Positions 8,171 to 15,165 of a DNA stretch of 43,542 nt are shown piece by piece. The stretch's first letter is position 1. Every line of letters starts with the position of its first letter. The position numbers and the translations under genes are program-made. The notes under the pieces were generated by a model, which was not told where the DNA came from, made no database searches, and saw only the letters and a list, made by a program, of their open reading frames with translations. This DNA is from Streptomyces huiliensis (GTDB taxonomy: Bacteria; Actinomycetota; Actinomycetes; Streptomycetales; Streptomycetaceae): the NCBI RefSeq assembly GCF_020037025.1, contig NZ_JAIQLH010000110.1, forward strand, positions 1-43,542, read 5' to 3'.

Positions 8171-8743
8171 ATGGCGATGAACCGTTACCACCGCTTCTAC
8201 TGCCGGTCGCGGAGATGGGCCCGGACCGTCGAGGAACAGCTGCTGCCCTGGGCGCTGAACGGTGTGCTGCTCGGTTCCGACACCCTGGAGATCGGCCCCG
8301 GTTACGGCGCGACGACCGTCGGGCTGCTGCGCCGGGTGGACCGGCTGACGCTCGCCGAGGTGGACCCGGCCGCCGTCGAGCGGCTGCGGCGCCGCTTCGG
8401 CGGCCGGGCCGAGGTGGTGCACGCGGACGGCGCCGAACTGCCGCTGCCGGACGGGCGGTTCGACGCGGTCACGTGCTTCACGATGCTCCATCACGTGCCC
8501 TCCCCCGAGCGGCAGGACCGGCTGTTCGCGGAGGCGCGCCGGGTGCTGCGGCCGGGCGGGGTGTTCGCGGGCTGCGACGCGCTGGACGGGGGCGCCTTCC
8601 GCTTCGTCCACCGGGGCGACACCTGCGTGCCGGTGCCGCCGGACACGCTGGCGGCCCGGCTGCGGGCGGCGGGCTTCGACGAGGCGCAGGTCAGCGCCGG
8701 AAAGGGCAGGTTCCGCTTCCGGGCGTTCCCGGGCGGCGCGTGA
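8171..8743 (+). CDS. Class I SAM-dependent methyltransferase (190 aa)
   Basis: A Methyltransf_11-type enzyme transferring a methyl group from S-adenosylmethionine to an unknown acceptor. Motif I is DTLEIGPGYGATT (about residues 38-50) and motif II is the acidic AEVDPAAV, ending the second strand. HADGAELPLPDGRFDAVTCFTMLHHVP gives motifs III and IV, and RRVLRPGG gives post-motif. It is short and lacks an obvious extra substrate domain, so it probably acts on a small molecule. It has an apparently leaderless start and is convergent with the lipoprotein gene. Confidence 0.88.
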   Translation: MAMNRYHRFYCRSRRWARTVEEQLLPWALNGVLLGSDTLEIGPGYGATTVGLLRRVDRLTLAEVDPAAVERLRRRFGGRAEVVHADGAELPLPDGRFDAVTCFTMLHHVPSPERQDRLFAEARRVLRPGGVFAGCDALDGGAFRFVHRGDTCVPVPPDTLAARLRAAGFDEAQVSAGKGRFRFRAFPGGA

Positions 8744-8748
8744 CCCGG

Positions 8749-8773
8749 CGGGCCGGGCGGGCCCGCCGGCCCG
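8749..8773. terminator. GC-rich hairpin between convergent genes
   Basis: An interrupted inverted repeat (CGGGCCGGGCGGG against CCCGCCGGCCCG, one bulge) fills nearly all of the 30 bp between the methyltransferase and lipoprotein stop codons. It is a likely two-way terminator without a U-tract. Confidence 0.55.
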
Positions 8774-9223
8774 CTACTTCAGCTCGTACTCGCAGGGCTT
8801 GCCGCTCTTGCCGTCCTGGTTGTCCGCGACCTTCTTGCCGTCGACGATGATCGAGCACGACGCGGCGCGCAGCATCCCGTCCTCGCCCTGCGACGAGCCG
8901 GGGGTGATGGTGACCAGCCGGCCGACCTTGCGCTCCGCGCCCTCGGGCGTGATGGTGGCGGTCTTCTTCCAGGGCAGGGTGACCGTCTGCCCGCCGTTGG
9001 TGTCGAGGTAGTAGTAGACCTGCGTCGTCCCCTTGCCCCGCACCTCCAGGGTCACCTGGTGGGACGCCCCCTTGCCGGCGCCCTCCTTCGGCTCGGCCTT
9101 CGCGGCCTGCGACGCGGACGTGCCCTTGGCCGCGTCCTTGTCGTCGCTCTTGTCGCTGCCACCGCAACCGGCCAGCAGGGCGGCGGTCGCGACCGTGACG
9201 ACGGCCATGGCTGTCTTGCGCAT
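8774..9223 (-). CDS. MmpS-like lipoprotein (149 aa)
   Basis: Start ATG at 9223 with AGGAGA directly upstream; the frame extends to 9280 without support. A lipoprotein signal peptide (MRKTAMAVVTVATAALLAGC) puts the lipid on Cys20, after the L-A-G-C lipobox, and it is followed by a Ser/Asp/Lys-rich linker. The folded part begins VTLEVRGKGTTQVYYYLDTN and contains VTLPWKKTATI and CSIIVDGKKVADN. This pattern of strands, LPW motif and late Cys pair matches the MmpS transport-accessory family (mycobacteria) and its streptomycete relatives. No MmpL partner is nearby, so a transport role cannot be claimed. It is membrane-anchored on the outer face. Confidence 0.75.
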   Translation of the reverse strand: MRKTAMAVVTVATAALLAGCGGSDKSDDKDAAKGTSASQAAKAEPKEGAGKGASHQVTLEVRGKGTTQVYYYLDTNGGQTVTLPWKKTATITPEGAERKVGRLVTITPGSSQGEDGMLRAASCSIIVDGKKVADNQDGKSGKPCEYELK

Positions 9224-9244
9224 GTCTCCTCTTCCGACGGCGAA

Positions 9245-9267
9245 GGTCCGGGCGGGCGGCCCGGACC
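9245..9267 (-). terminator. Hairpin downstream of the GNAT gene
   Basis: A perfect 9-bp stem (9245-9253 with 9259-9267, arms GGTCCGGGC / GCCCGGACC) with a 5-nt loop lies between the GNAT stop codon and the lipoprotein start. It probably ends the GNAT transcript. There is no U-tract. Confidence 0.55.
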
Positions 9268-9324
9268 GGCCGTCGATCATATGTCCTTACGGCGGGAGAC
9301 GGCGTCCGCCGGCAGGACCGTCCG

Positions 9325-9777
9325 TCACAGGTGGCGGCTCAGGCACACCAGGTCGGGCTCGAAGCCCAGCTCCCGCCAGAACCGCTGCTCGGCGCGGTCG
9401 CCGACGGGCGACAGAAACCGGACCGTCGCGGCGCCCCGGTCCCGGAGCAGCCCGACGGCCGCCTCCGCGAGGGCCCGTTCGGCACCCCGGGCACGCTGCC
9501 CGGGCACGACGTACAGCGCGTCGATCTCGCCGAGGATTCCGGGCAGCAGGCCGTCACCGGCGTCGGTCCGGCCGTTCACGAAGCCGACGATCCGGCCCTC
9601 CTCCACTGCCACCAGGCAGAAGGCGTCGCGGTGCCACGCGGACACCGCCAGCATGCGGGACAGGTTCCGGCGGGCGGGCGCGTCGAGCGGACCGCCGTGC
9701 TCGGCCTCCCGGCACATCCGGTCCCACAGCGCGCCGACCGCGTCGCCTTCGTCCTCGTGAATCCGCCTGATCTCCAT
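9325..9777 (-). CDS. GNAT-family N-acetyltransferase (150 aa)
   Basis: A predicted acetyl-CoA-dependent acyltransferase. The strand-4 region GEIDALYVVPGQRARGAERALAEAAV (about residues 83-108) has the acetyl-CoA pyrophosphate loop in a degenerate form (Q-R-A-R-G-A). It is preceded by FCLVAVEEGRIVGFVNG and followed by a helix and strand (GAATVRFLSPVGDRAEQRFWRELGF) with the usual FxxxLGF end. The ribosome-binding site AAGGAA is 8 bases before ATG. The substrate is unknown. It lies between TetR (upstream, same strand) and the lipoprotein gene. Confidence 0.85.
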   Translation of the reverse strand: MEIRRIHEDEGDAVGALWDRMCREAEHGGPLDAPARRNLSRMLAVSAWHRDAFCLVAVEEGRIVGFVNGRTDAGDGLLPGILGEIDALYVVPGQRARGAERALAEAAVGLLRDRGAATVRFLSPVGDRAEQRFWRELGFEPDLVCLSRHL

Positions 9778-9863
9778 GGGTGTTTCCTTCCGTTCCGTCC
9801 GACTGAGGGCACGTGGGAGCGGAAGGACCGGCGGGGCGCGCGGCCGGGCGTGTCGTCTCTAGC

Positions 9864-9894
9864 GTCAACCTGGCATGGGCTCATGGTCGTTGAC
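9864..9894. repeat. Short spaced inverted repeat between tetR and the GNAT gene
   Basis: GTCAAC (9864-9869) and GTTGAC (9889-9894) flank 19 bp in the 166-bp gap between the TetR stop and the GNAT start. It could be a regulatory site of the GNAT gene. Arms of 6 bp can occur by chance. Confidence 0.3.
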
Positions 9895-9943
9895 TCGGCT
9901 GCTGAGAATCAAGAGGTTTCCGCGGACGGTCGGGCGGCGCGGG

Positions 9944-10579
9944 TCAGCCCTCGCGGAAGCCGTCCCGCAGCAGACCGAAGGCGTGGTCGGCGTCGGCGAC
10001 CGCCTTGGGGTGGACCTCGTCGGCCGAGCGGCCCGCGACGATGCGTTCCCAGTTGGCCAGGGCGAGCGTCCGCCGCGTGGCGACGAGCTGGCCGGCCAGC
10101 AACCGGGCGGTGATCTCCGGCCGTTCGGTCCGCAGCGTCTCGTGGAGCGCCTGGGCCAGGGCCTCTTCCTCGCGCGCCAGGTACTCACCCATCCTGGCCA
10201 CCAGGGTCGGTGCCGAGCGGAGGAGACCGTGGAAGGCGAGGACCTCCGGGTGGTCGCTGAGGCCCGTGACGGGGTCGCGGGCGTCCAGCCGGGCGCGGAA
10301 GTCCCGGTGCAGGACGTCCAGCACGGAGGCGCCGGGCCCACGGCCGCGTACCAGGTCGGCCGCCTCGGTCTGATGGTCGGCGAACCGGTGGACGACCAGA
10401 TCTTCCTTGGTCGGGAAGTACCGGAACAGCGTCGGCTTCGAGACCTCGGCCTCCGCCGCGATGTCGGCCACCGACACCCCGTCGAACCCGTGCCGGAGGA
10501 ACAGCCGGATCGCCGTGTCGGAGATGGCCGCCCGCGTCCGCTGCTTCTTGCGCTCCCGCAGGCCCGTGGATCGGTCCAT
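9944..10579 (-). CDS. TetR-family transcriptional repressor (211 aa)
   Basis: The N-terminal HTH is textbook TetR: RERKKQRTRAAISDTAIRLFLRHGFDGVSVADIAAEAEVSKPTLFRYFPTKEDLV spans about residues 8-62, with the turn at EVSKPTLFRYF. The remaining 150 residues form the all-helical ligand and dimer domain. The mRNA appears leaderless (TAGGGT six bases before ATG) and a 15-bp palindrome overlaps that -10, so autorepression is likely. Genes under its control could include the GNAT gene downstream. Family membership is certain; the effector is unknown. Confidence 0.92.
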   Translation of the reverse strand: MDRSTGLRERKKQRTRAAISDTAIRLFLRHGFDGVSVADIAAEAEVSKPTLFRYFPTKEDLVVHRFADHQTEAADLVRGRGPGASVLDVLHRDFRARLDARDPVTGLSDHPEVLAFHGLLRSAPTLVARMGEYLAREEEALAQALHETLRTERPEITARLLAGQLVATRRTLALANWERIVAGRSADEVHPKAVADADHAFGLLRDGFREG

Positions 10580-10585
10580 GCCGCC

Positions 10586-10604
10586 ACCCTAACACGCGCT
10601 GTTA
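10586..10604 (-). promoter_or_regulatory. tetR leaderless promoter with embedded operator
   Basis: On the minus strand TAGGGT (10586-10591) is six bases before the ATG. Overlapping it is the palindrome TAACA-CGCGC-TGTTA (10590-10604), a size and symmetry typical of TetR-family operators. Confidence 0.6.
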
Positions 10605-10647
10605 CCAGGGAACTCAACTGACCGAGTCCACTATGTGACCTGGTAAC
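10601..10647. repeat. Second, widely spaced inverted repeat upstream of tetR
   Basis: GTTACCAGG (10601-10609) and CCTGGTAAC (10639-10647) are perfect 9-bp inverted arms separated by 29 bp. The left arm overlaps the 15-bp operator palindrome, so the pair may be two half-sites for looping or cooperative binding. Confidence 0.5.
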
Positions 10648-10702
10648 CCACTGCGTCCGTACCAGCGCGGGCACCGGTCGAGGGTGTGGCGGCACCCTGC
10701 TC

Positions 10703-11503
10703 TCACGTGCCCGCCGGCCCGCCCTCCTGGCAGCGCGGGCACCAGTAGGTCGGCCGTTGCCGGCCGGGCTCCCCCTGGTCCGCGAGGCGGACCGGGCCGC
10801 CGCAGCGGCGGCAGGGGCGGCCGGCGCGGCCGTAGACCCAGAGGCGGCGGTCGGGGTGGGGGTCGGCGGTGGTGATGCGCGTGGAGCGGTCCTTGTTGAC
10901 GTCGAGGAGCTTCCGCGCGAGGGCCGGCAGGCGGGCCGGCGACGGCACCCGTCCCATCGGCAGCCAGGGCGAGATCCGCAGCATGTAGCAGAGTTCGGAC
11001 TTGTAGACGTTGCCGACGCCGGCGAGGTTGCGCTGGTCGAGCAGCGCCTCGCCGACGGCCCGTCCGGGGTCGGCGAGGAGGCGGCGCAGCGCCTCGGCCG
11101 CGTCCCAGTCGGGGCCGAGGAGGTCGGGGCCCAGGTGGCCGACGACGGTGGACTCGTCGGCGGTGCGCAGGAGTTCGAGCACGGGGAGGCGGTAGCCGAC
11201 CGCCGTGTGGAGGTCGTTGGCGAGGACGGCGCGGATCTGGTGCCCGGGGCCGCCGCGCGGCCGTTCGCCGGCGGCGTGGACGCGCCAGGAGCCCTCCATG
11301 CCGAGGTGGGAGTGGAGGGTGAGGCCGCCGTCCAGCCGCAGCAGCAGGTGCTTGCCCCGGGACACCGACTCGACGACGCCGCGGCCGCCGAGGTCGGTCG
11401 TCGCCAGGGCGGGGACGCGCAGGTCGCAGTGGGTCAGGGTGGTGCCGGCCAGAGCGCGGTGGAGGCGCCGCGCGGTCCGCCAGGCGGTGTCGCCCTCGGG
11501 CAT
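10703..11503 (-). CDS. Fpg/Nei-family DNA glycosylase (endonuclease VIII-like), 266 aa
   Basis: A base-excision repair enzyme that removes oxidised bases and nicks the strand by beta/delta-elimination. The mature N-terminus P2-E3 (MPEGDT) supplies the catalytic secondary amine and general acid; GDT rather than ELPEVE points to the Nei branch. The helix-2-turn-helix ALLDQRNLAGVGNVYKSELCY (about residues 155-175) carries the conserved Asn/Lys of DNA binding. A C-terminal zinc finger is formed by C-R-R-C and C-P-R-C. The ribosome-binding site GGGAGG is well placed. Actinomycetes usually carry several paralogues. Confidence 0.93.
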   Translation of the reverse strand: MPEGDTAWRTARRLHRALAGTTLTHCDLRVPALATTDLGGRGVVESVSRGKHLLLRLDGGLTLHSHLGMEGSWRVHAAGERPRGGPGHQIRAVLANDLHTAVGYRLPVLELLRTADESTVVGHLGPDLLGPDWDAAEALRRLLADPGRAVGEALLDQRNLAGVGNVYKSELCYMLRISPWLPMGRVPSPARLPALARKLLDVNKDRSTRITTADPHPDRRLWVYGRAGRPCRRCGGPVRLADQGEPGRQRPTYWCPRCQEGGPAGT

Positions 11504-11530
11504 GCGGCGCCTCCCACGGCGTACGGTCCC

Positions 11531-11788
11531 TCAGCTGCGGGACAGCGGTGTCTTCAGGGACACCCGGCCGCTCACCTCCTCCGGCACGGTGTCCTCCACC
11601 CAGGATGCGGCCCGGCCCGCCGTGGCGTCACCGGTGGCGGCGAGGTGGGTGAGCCGCTGGGTCACACCCGAGGGGGCGGGGGCGGCCTGCGGGCCCTCGG
11701 CGGCGTGCGCGGCGCCGGTCGCGGCGAGGCCGCCGGAGACGAGGAGGAGCGAACCGGCGGCGATGCGCGTCATGATGCGGTTGGTCAT
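11531..11788 (-). CDS. Small secreted protein (85 aa)
   Basis: A signal-peptide protein: MTNRIMTRIAAGSLLLVSGG, ending in the AHA-AEG cleavage site, then an Ala/Thr-rich mature part of about 55 residues ending VSLKTPLSRS. Start placement is uncertain: ATG 11788, ATG 11773 or TTG 11815; none has a good Shine-Dalgarno sequence. No family is recognised. It lies between nei and the ECF sigma gene on the same strand. Confidence 0.55.
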   Translation of the reverse strand: MTNRIMTRIAAGSLLLVSGGLAATGAAHAAEGPQAAPAPSGVTQRLTHLAATGDATAGRAASWVEDTVPEEVSGRVSLKTPLSRS

Positions 11789-11849
11789 GCCGTGCCAACG
11801 AGCCACGGGGGACAAACGACACGAACGCCGCCTGGCGGACGTTCCGCCC

Positions 11850-12695
11850 TCACTCCGCGTATCGGAACTTGTCCGGATTCAGGACGGCGAAGACGGCGTG
11901 GATCAGGCCGTCGCGCACGTCGATCAGGACGATCTGGTCGCCGCCGCGCGCGGTCAGCCGGAGCGCGGGCTCGCCGTTGACCTCCAGCCACCGCTGCGCG
12001 GTGAACGCGTACTTGGACGTCACCCCCAGCAGCAACGCCGCGGCCTTGTCCCGGCCGAGGACCGGCCGCGTGCCCGCGCTGACCTTGCCGCCGCCGTCGC
12101 TCCACACCGTCACGTCGGCGCTCAGCAGGTCCTTCAGACCCGCCAGGTCGCCGCCGGCCGCCGCCTCCAGGAAGCGGGCGAGCAGCCGCTCGTGCTCCTC
12201 GCGCGACGGCCGCGGCCGGGGCCGGGCGGCCGTGAGGTGGCCGACGGCGCGGCGGTGGATCTGCCGGCAGGTCGCCGCTGAGGCGCCGACGACCTCGGAG
12301 ATCTGCTCGTACGGCATCTCGAACGCGTCGCGCAGCACGAACACCGCGCGCTCCGGCGGGGTGAGCCGCTCCATCATGTGGAGGGTGGCGTAGGAGAGGC
12401 TGTCGCGCAGCTCCGCCGTGTCCAGCGGGCCGGCGGCGTCCGTGGCGACGGGTTCCGGCAGCCACTCGCCGCGGTACGCCTCGCGGGTGACGCGGGCGGA
12501 GCGCAGCTGGTCCAGGGCGAGGCGGGAGACGACCGTCGCGAGGAAGGCGCGCGGGTCGCGGACCGCCTCCCGGTCCGTGCCGGCCCAGCGCAGGTACGCC
12601 TCCTGGACCACGTCCTCGGCGTCCCACATGCTGCCCAGCATCCGGTAGGCGATCCCCAGCAGCAGGGGCCGCTGCCCCTCGAACACGTCGTCCAT
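11850..12695 (-). CDS. ECF41-group RNA polymerase sigma factor (281 aa)
   Basis: An extracytoplasmic-function sigma factor with a fused C-terminal SnoaL/NTF2-like regulatory domain. Sigma-2 covers roughly residues 5-70 (GIAYRMLGSMWDAEDVVQEA, DPRAFLATVVSRLALDQLRS) and sigma-4 roughly 100-155 (LTPPERAVFVLRDAFEMPYE, the HTH at EQISEVVGASAATCRQ). All three ECF41 hallmarks are present: WLPEP in the linker (78-82), DGGGK in the tail domain (200-204) and NPDK near the end (273-276). In this group the tail replaces an anti-sigma factor and tunes activity. ATG 12695 is used; the frame upstream is non-conserved. The usual ECF41 partner (a COE-type decarboxylase/oxidoreductase/epimerase) is not adjacent; a nitroreductase is divergent instead. 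Confidence 0.9.
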   Translation of the reverse strand: MDDVFEGQRPLLLGIAYRMLGSMWDAEDVVQEAYLRWAGTDREAVRDPRAFLATVVSRLALDQLRSARVTREAYRGEWLPEPVATDAAGPLDTAELRDSLSYATLHMMERLTPPERAVFVLRDAFEMPYEQISEVVGASAATCRQIHRRAVGHLTAARPRPRPSREEHERLLARFLEAAAGGDLAGLKDLLSADVTVWSDGGGKVSAGTRPVLGRDKAAALLLGVTSKYAFTAQRWLEVNGEPALRLTARGGDQIVLIDVRDGLIHAVFAVLNPDKFRYAE

Positions 12696-12885
12696 CGTCC
12701 CGTGGTTCCCCCGGTCTCCCCGTTCTCCCCGGCTCCCCCGGGGGCGGCGCGGCCAGGATACCGGCCGGTTCGCACGGCCGTACGGGCGCCCGACCCCCGT
12801 CGACCAGGGCCTCCCGGCCCCTGGCGGGCCGCCGCCGGGACGCGCAGCGTGGGCGCGGAACGACCCGTGACCCACGGAGGGACTG

Positions 12886-13866
12886 ATGGCGATGGACGCG
12901 GCGGAGCTCGGCACCACCGATCTGGAGACGCTGCTGACGGCGGCCGAGGCGGCGCCGTCGATCCACAACTCCCGGCCGTGGGAGATCCGTCCGGTCCCGG
13001 GCACGTCCCGGCTGGAGGTGCGCCTGGCCGCGGACCGGTGGCTGCCGGTCGCGGACCCGGCGGGCCGGGCGCGGATGCTGTCCGTCGGGGCGGCGGTCTT
13101 CAACCTCCGCGTCGCGGCGGGCCACCTGGGCCGCCGGCCGCGGGTGCGGGCGCTGCCCGACGGCGGGGACCCGGACCTGGCGGCCGTCGTGGACCTCACC
13201 GGCCTCCCGCCCGACGGCTCCCGCCACCCGGACCTCTACGACGCCGTCGCCCTGCGCCGCACCACCCGGGCGCCGTTCACCGGACGGCCGGTGCCCGTCC
13301 GCACGCTGACGGAACTGGCGTCGGCCGTCCTGCCCGAGGGCGCCCGCCTGTACCTGCCCGGCGTCGTCGCCACCCGCAGGATGCTCGCCCTCACCGCCGA
13401 GGCGGAGCGGCGCAACCGCCGGGACAGCGCCCGGGTCCGGGAGAGCCGCGCCTGGGTGCACGCCGGGACCGCCCCCTACGGCATCCCGGCCGCCGCTCTC
13501 GGCCCGGTCGACGCGACGGGCCGCATGCCGGTCCGTGACTTCACCGGCGCGGGCCGCGCCCGGCGGGCCCCCGCCGTCCCCTTCGAACGCCACGCCCAGC
13601 TCGCCCTGGTCGTCACCGGCCGCGACCGGCCCGCGGACTGGCTCCGGGCCGGCCAGGCCCTCGAACGCGCTCTCCTGCTGGCCACGGCCCGCGGCCTCCA
13701 CACCTGCCCGCTCCACCAGGCCCTGGAGTGGCCCGACCTCCGCCGGGCCCTCCTGCGCGGCGAGCCCGGCTGCCCGCAGTTCCTCTTCAGGCTGGGGTAC
13801 GGCCCGCGGGCGGTGCCCCAGCCCCGCCCGGCTGTCTCGGGGGAGACGATCGGACGGGCCGTCTGA
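12886..13866 (+). CDS. Acg-type FMN-binding nitroreductase-family protein (326 aa)
   Basis: Homologous in layout to mycobacterial Acg (DosR regulon) and streptomycete relatives: two degenerate nitroreductase halves in one chain. The N-terminal signature EAAPSIHNSRPWEIRP (about residues 24-39) is the Acg hallmark and contacts FMN. The central RRTTRAPFTGRPVP and C-terminal LLLATARGLHTCPLHQALEW with FLFRLGYG are also family features. In Acg the usual FMN lid is modified, and some members sequester rather than turn over flavin, so enzymatic activity should not be assumed. The ribosome-binding site is GGAGGG. It is divergent from the ECF41 sigma gene, possibly a redox or dormancy response pair (inference). 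Its 3' end overlaps the small minus-strand gene by 80 bp. Confidence 0.85.
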   Translation: MAMDAAELGTTDLETLLTAAEAAPSIHNSRPWEIRPVPGTSRLEVRLAADRWLPVADPAGRARMLSVGAAVFNLRVAAGHLGRRPRVRALPDGGDPDLAAVVDLTGLPPDGSRHPDLYDAVALRRTTRAPFTGRPVPVRTLTELASAVLPEGARLYLPGVVATRRMLALTAEAERRNRRDSARVRESRAWVHAGTAPYGIPAAALGPVDATGRMPVRDFTGAGRARRAPAVPFERHAQLALVVTGRDRPADWLRAGQALERALLLATARGLHTCPLHQALEWPDLRRALLRGEPGCPQFLFRLGYGPRAVPQPRPAVSGETIGRAV

Positions 13867-14026
13867 TGATCAGCCAGCCGTCCACGTGTGGTTGCAGTCC
13901 ATGCACATGGACGTCTTGGCAAGTGAACGTCTTGCCGTCGCCGGTGTGGATGCTGCATGAACCGCAGTTCGCGCAGCTTGCGGAGTGCATTAGACGGGTG
14001 CGCAGTGCGTGCGGGAACCTTGCCAT
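13787..14026 (-). CDS. Small Cys-rich protein (79 aa), last gene of the tiny-ORF operon
   Basis: ATG 14026 has the best ribosome-binding site of the set (AAGGAGGAA, 14030-14038). The protein starts MARFPHALRTRLMHSASCAN and has CANCGSC followed by TFTCQDVHVH, a zinc-ribbon-like arrangement of Cys and His. The 27 C-terminal codons read antisense through the end of the nitroreductase gene and are probably non-essential. It follows the 14043 gene by 16 bp. Function unknown. Confidence 0.6.
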   Translation of the reverse strand: MARFPHALRTRLMHSASCANCGSCSIHTGDGKTFTCQDVHVHGLQPHVDGWLIIRRPVRSSPPRQPGGAGAPPAGRTPA

Positions 14027-14042
14027 CGGGCTTCCTCCTTGA

Positions 14043-14240
14043 TCACGCGTACTCGTCCGGGCTTCCTCCGTGCTGTTCCTGGGGCCACGCGATCCGGCAG
14101 TCAAGGCAGGTGAAGCGCCACTGATATTCCCCAGTCGCCGGGTGCTGCGCCTTGGTCAAGATCACGCTGATGCCATGGCACTTGACGCACAGGACAGGGG
14201 ACTTCTGCGGCTCGTACGGCCGGTATGCGTCGGCGGTCAT
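14043..14240 (-). CDS. Small zinc-ribbon-like protein (65 aa)
   Basis: The protein MTADAYRPYEPQKSPVLCVK has two CxxC knuckles (CVKC near 18-21 and CLDC near 46-49) separated by a beta-rich segment (HPATGEYQWRFT). This is the spacing of a treble-clef or zinc ribbon, so it likely binds Zn and perhaps nucleic acid or a protein partner. There is no strong Shine-Dalgarno sequence, so translation may depend on coupling to the upstream open frame ending at 14250. It belongs to the minus-strand operon 15066-13787. Confidence 0.65.
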   Translation of the reverse strand: MTADAYRPYEPQKSPVLCVKCHGISVILTKAQHPATGEYQWRFTCLDCRIAWPQEQHGGSPDEYA

Positions 14241-14249
14241 GGCGGGCAG

Positions 14250-14429
14250 TCAACCACTGGGAAACTCCCTTCCATTGGGCTTCACGGGGATGTTGCACCT
14301 GACCGGGCGCCTGGTACCCACCCCGGCCGGCGCATCCGTCAGCCGGCCGGGGACGGGGGTCCAGTGAGTGCCGTGCACCGCGAGCCGCACGGCGAGGGCT
14401 GTAGCCGCCCCGAGGACGGCCAGGAACAC
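14250..14429 (-). pseudogene. Possible degenerate or frameshifted small membrane protein
   Basis: Between the genes ending at 14491 and beginning at 14240, one frame reads a convincing membrane segment (WSGHVFLAVLGAATALAVRL) followed by a polar tail. It can only begin at a GTG at 14429 without a ribosome-binding site. The ATG at 14491, which overlaps the preceding stop codon (TGATG), opens a different frame giving a non-conserved peptide (MRAAEGTGARLAARGVTGRA). A one-base indel would join the coupled ATG to the membrane segment. This suggests either a real frameshift or a sequencing error. Confidence 0.35.
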
Positions 14430-14490
14430 GTGGCCCGACCAGTCACGCCACGAGCCGCCAGGCGAGCGCCTGTGCCCTCGGCGGCCCTCA

Positions 14491-14661
14491 TCACTGCGCC
14501 TCGTGGCTCCGGGCGTGCTCCGCCCGCATCTCGATGTACCGCTCCCGCTCCACTTGAGCGCTGCGGCGCGTCCACAGGTCCGGGGCGGCAGCGAGCCGCT
14601 CCGTCGCCCGCTTGATGATCTCGTCCCACCATGGGCACGATTCGCAGTCTCCGCCGCTCAT
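14491..14661 (-). CDS. Small acidic/helical protein (56 aa)
   Basis: Start ATG 14661 overlaps the stop of the preceding gene (ATGA). The protein MSGGDCESCPWWDEIIKRAT continues with a helical, charged region ending in ARSHEAQ. A CxxC-P-W-W motif at the N-terminus and the coupled start argue that it is real. Function unknown. It is too short for most automated gene calls. Confidence 0.6.
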   Translation of the reverse strand: MSGGDCESCPWWDEIIKRATERLAAAPDLWTRRSAQVERERYIEMRAEHARSHEAQ

Positions 14662-14906
14662 CGGCCCTCCCGGTTCAGCATGATCACCCGGGCGCGCAGC
14701 CGGTCCGTGCGGTCGGCCGGGCGGTACTCAGCGGTCTCCCACTGGTCCGCACCGCCGCACAGCGGGCGCAGTGTCACCGTGGCGCCGTCCGCCGAGACGA
14801 CCGTCCCGAGGCGATCCGTGGCCGTGTCCAGCACCAGATCCCCCGGGAGGGGCGTGCAGACGATGCCGCCGGACCCGTTGACGGCAAAGTGCCGACGTTC
14901 ACCCAC
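14658..14906 (-). CDS. Small beta-rich hypothetical protein (82 aa)
   Basis: GTG 14906 with GGAGG seven bases upstream. The protein MGERRHFAVNGSGGIVCTPL continues with GDLVLDTATDRLGTVVSADGATVTLRPLCGG, a run of short strands typical of an SH3-like or KOW-type barrel. It overlaps the preceding gene by 8 bp and the next by 4 bp. Function unknown; similar small proteins accompany actinobacterial XRE regulators and mobile islands (general impression, not a database result). Confidence 0.65.
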   Translation of the reverse strand: MGERRHFAVNGSGGIVCTPLPGDLVLDTATDRLGTVVSADGATVTLRPLCGGADQWETAEYRPADRTDRLRARVIMLNREGR

Positions 14907-15066
14907 GGTGCACCTCCGCGTGCTTCCAGGCGGCCGTGCGCAGCACCCGCACGCGCTTCCAGTCCCCGACCCGCTCAGCGGCGTACCGGGCGTTCCTGAG
15001 CCAGTCGCAGTCTTCGCATCGGTCGTTCGGATTGGGCACCGGGACGGCTCCGGAGGACATGTGCAT
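14899..15066 (-). CDS. Small CxxC protein (55 aa), first gene of the tiny-ORF operon
   Basis: ATG 15066 is chosen because GAAGGGG lies nine bases upstream; an in-frame ATG at 15060 is the alternative. The protein MHMSSGAVPVPNPNDRCEDC continues DWLRNARYAAERVGDWKRVR and a basic helix. The CEDC knuckle matches the CxxC theme of the downstream genes. It reads into the next gene by 8 bp. The promoter should lie in 15067-15165, next to an inverted repeat at 15108-15127. Confidence 0.6.
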   Translation of the reverse strand: MHMSSGAVPVPNPNDRCEDCDWLRNARYAAERVGDWKRVRVLRTAAWKHAEVHRG

Positions 15067-15107
15067 CACGCGGCACCCCTTCGGGTGATCTTGCAGTAGC
15101 CCGTGGC

Positions 15108-15127
15108 GGCAAAGCGGTTGCTTTGCC
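15108..15127. promoter_or_regulatory. Inverted repeat: candidate operator between tiny-ORF operon and XRE gene
   Basis: GGCAAAGC-GGTT-GCTTTGCC is a perfect 8-bp inverted repeat with a 4-bp centre, AT-richer than its surroundings. It is 41 bp upstream of the first minus-strand start, where an XRE-family dimer could repress that operon. A role as an operator is inferred from position and symmetry. Confidence 0.5.
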
Positions 15128-15165
15128 CGGTGCCCGTTCCGGGGGGTTCCTGCCTAAGCTCTGTC

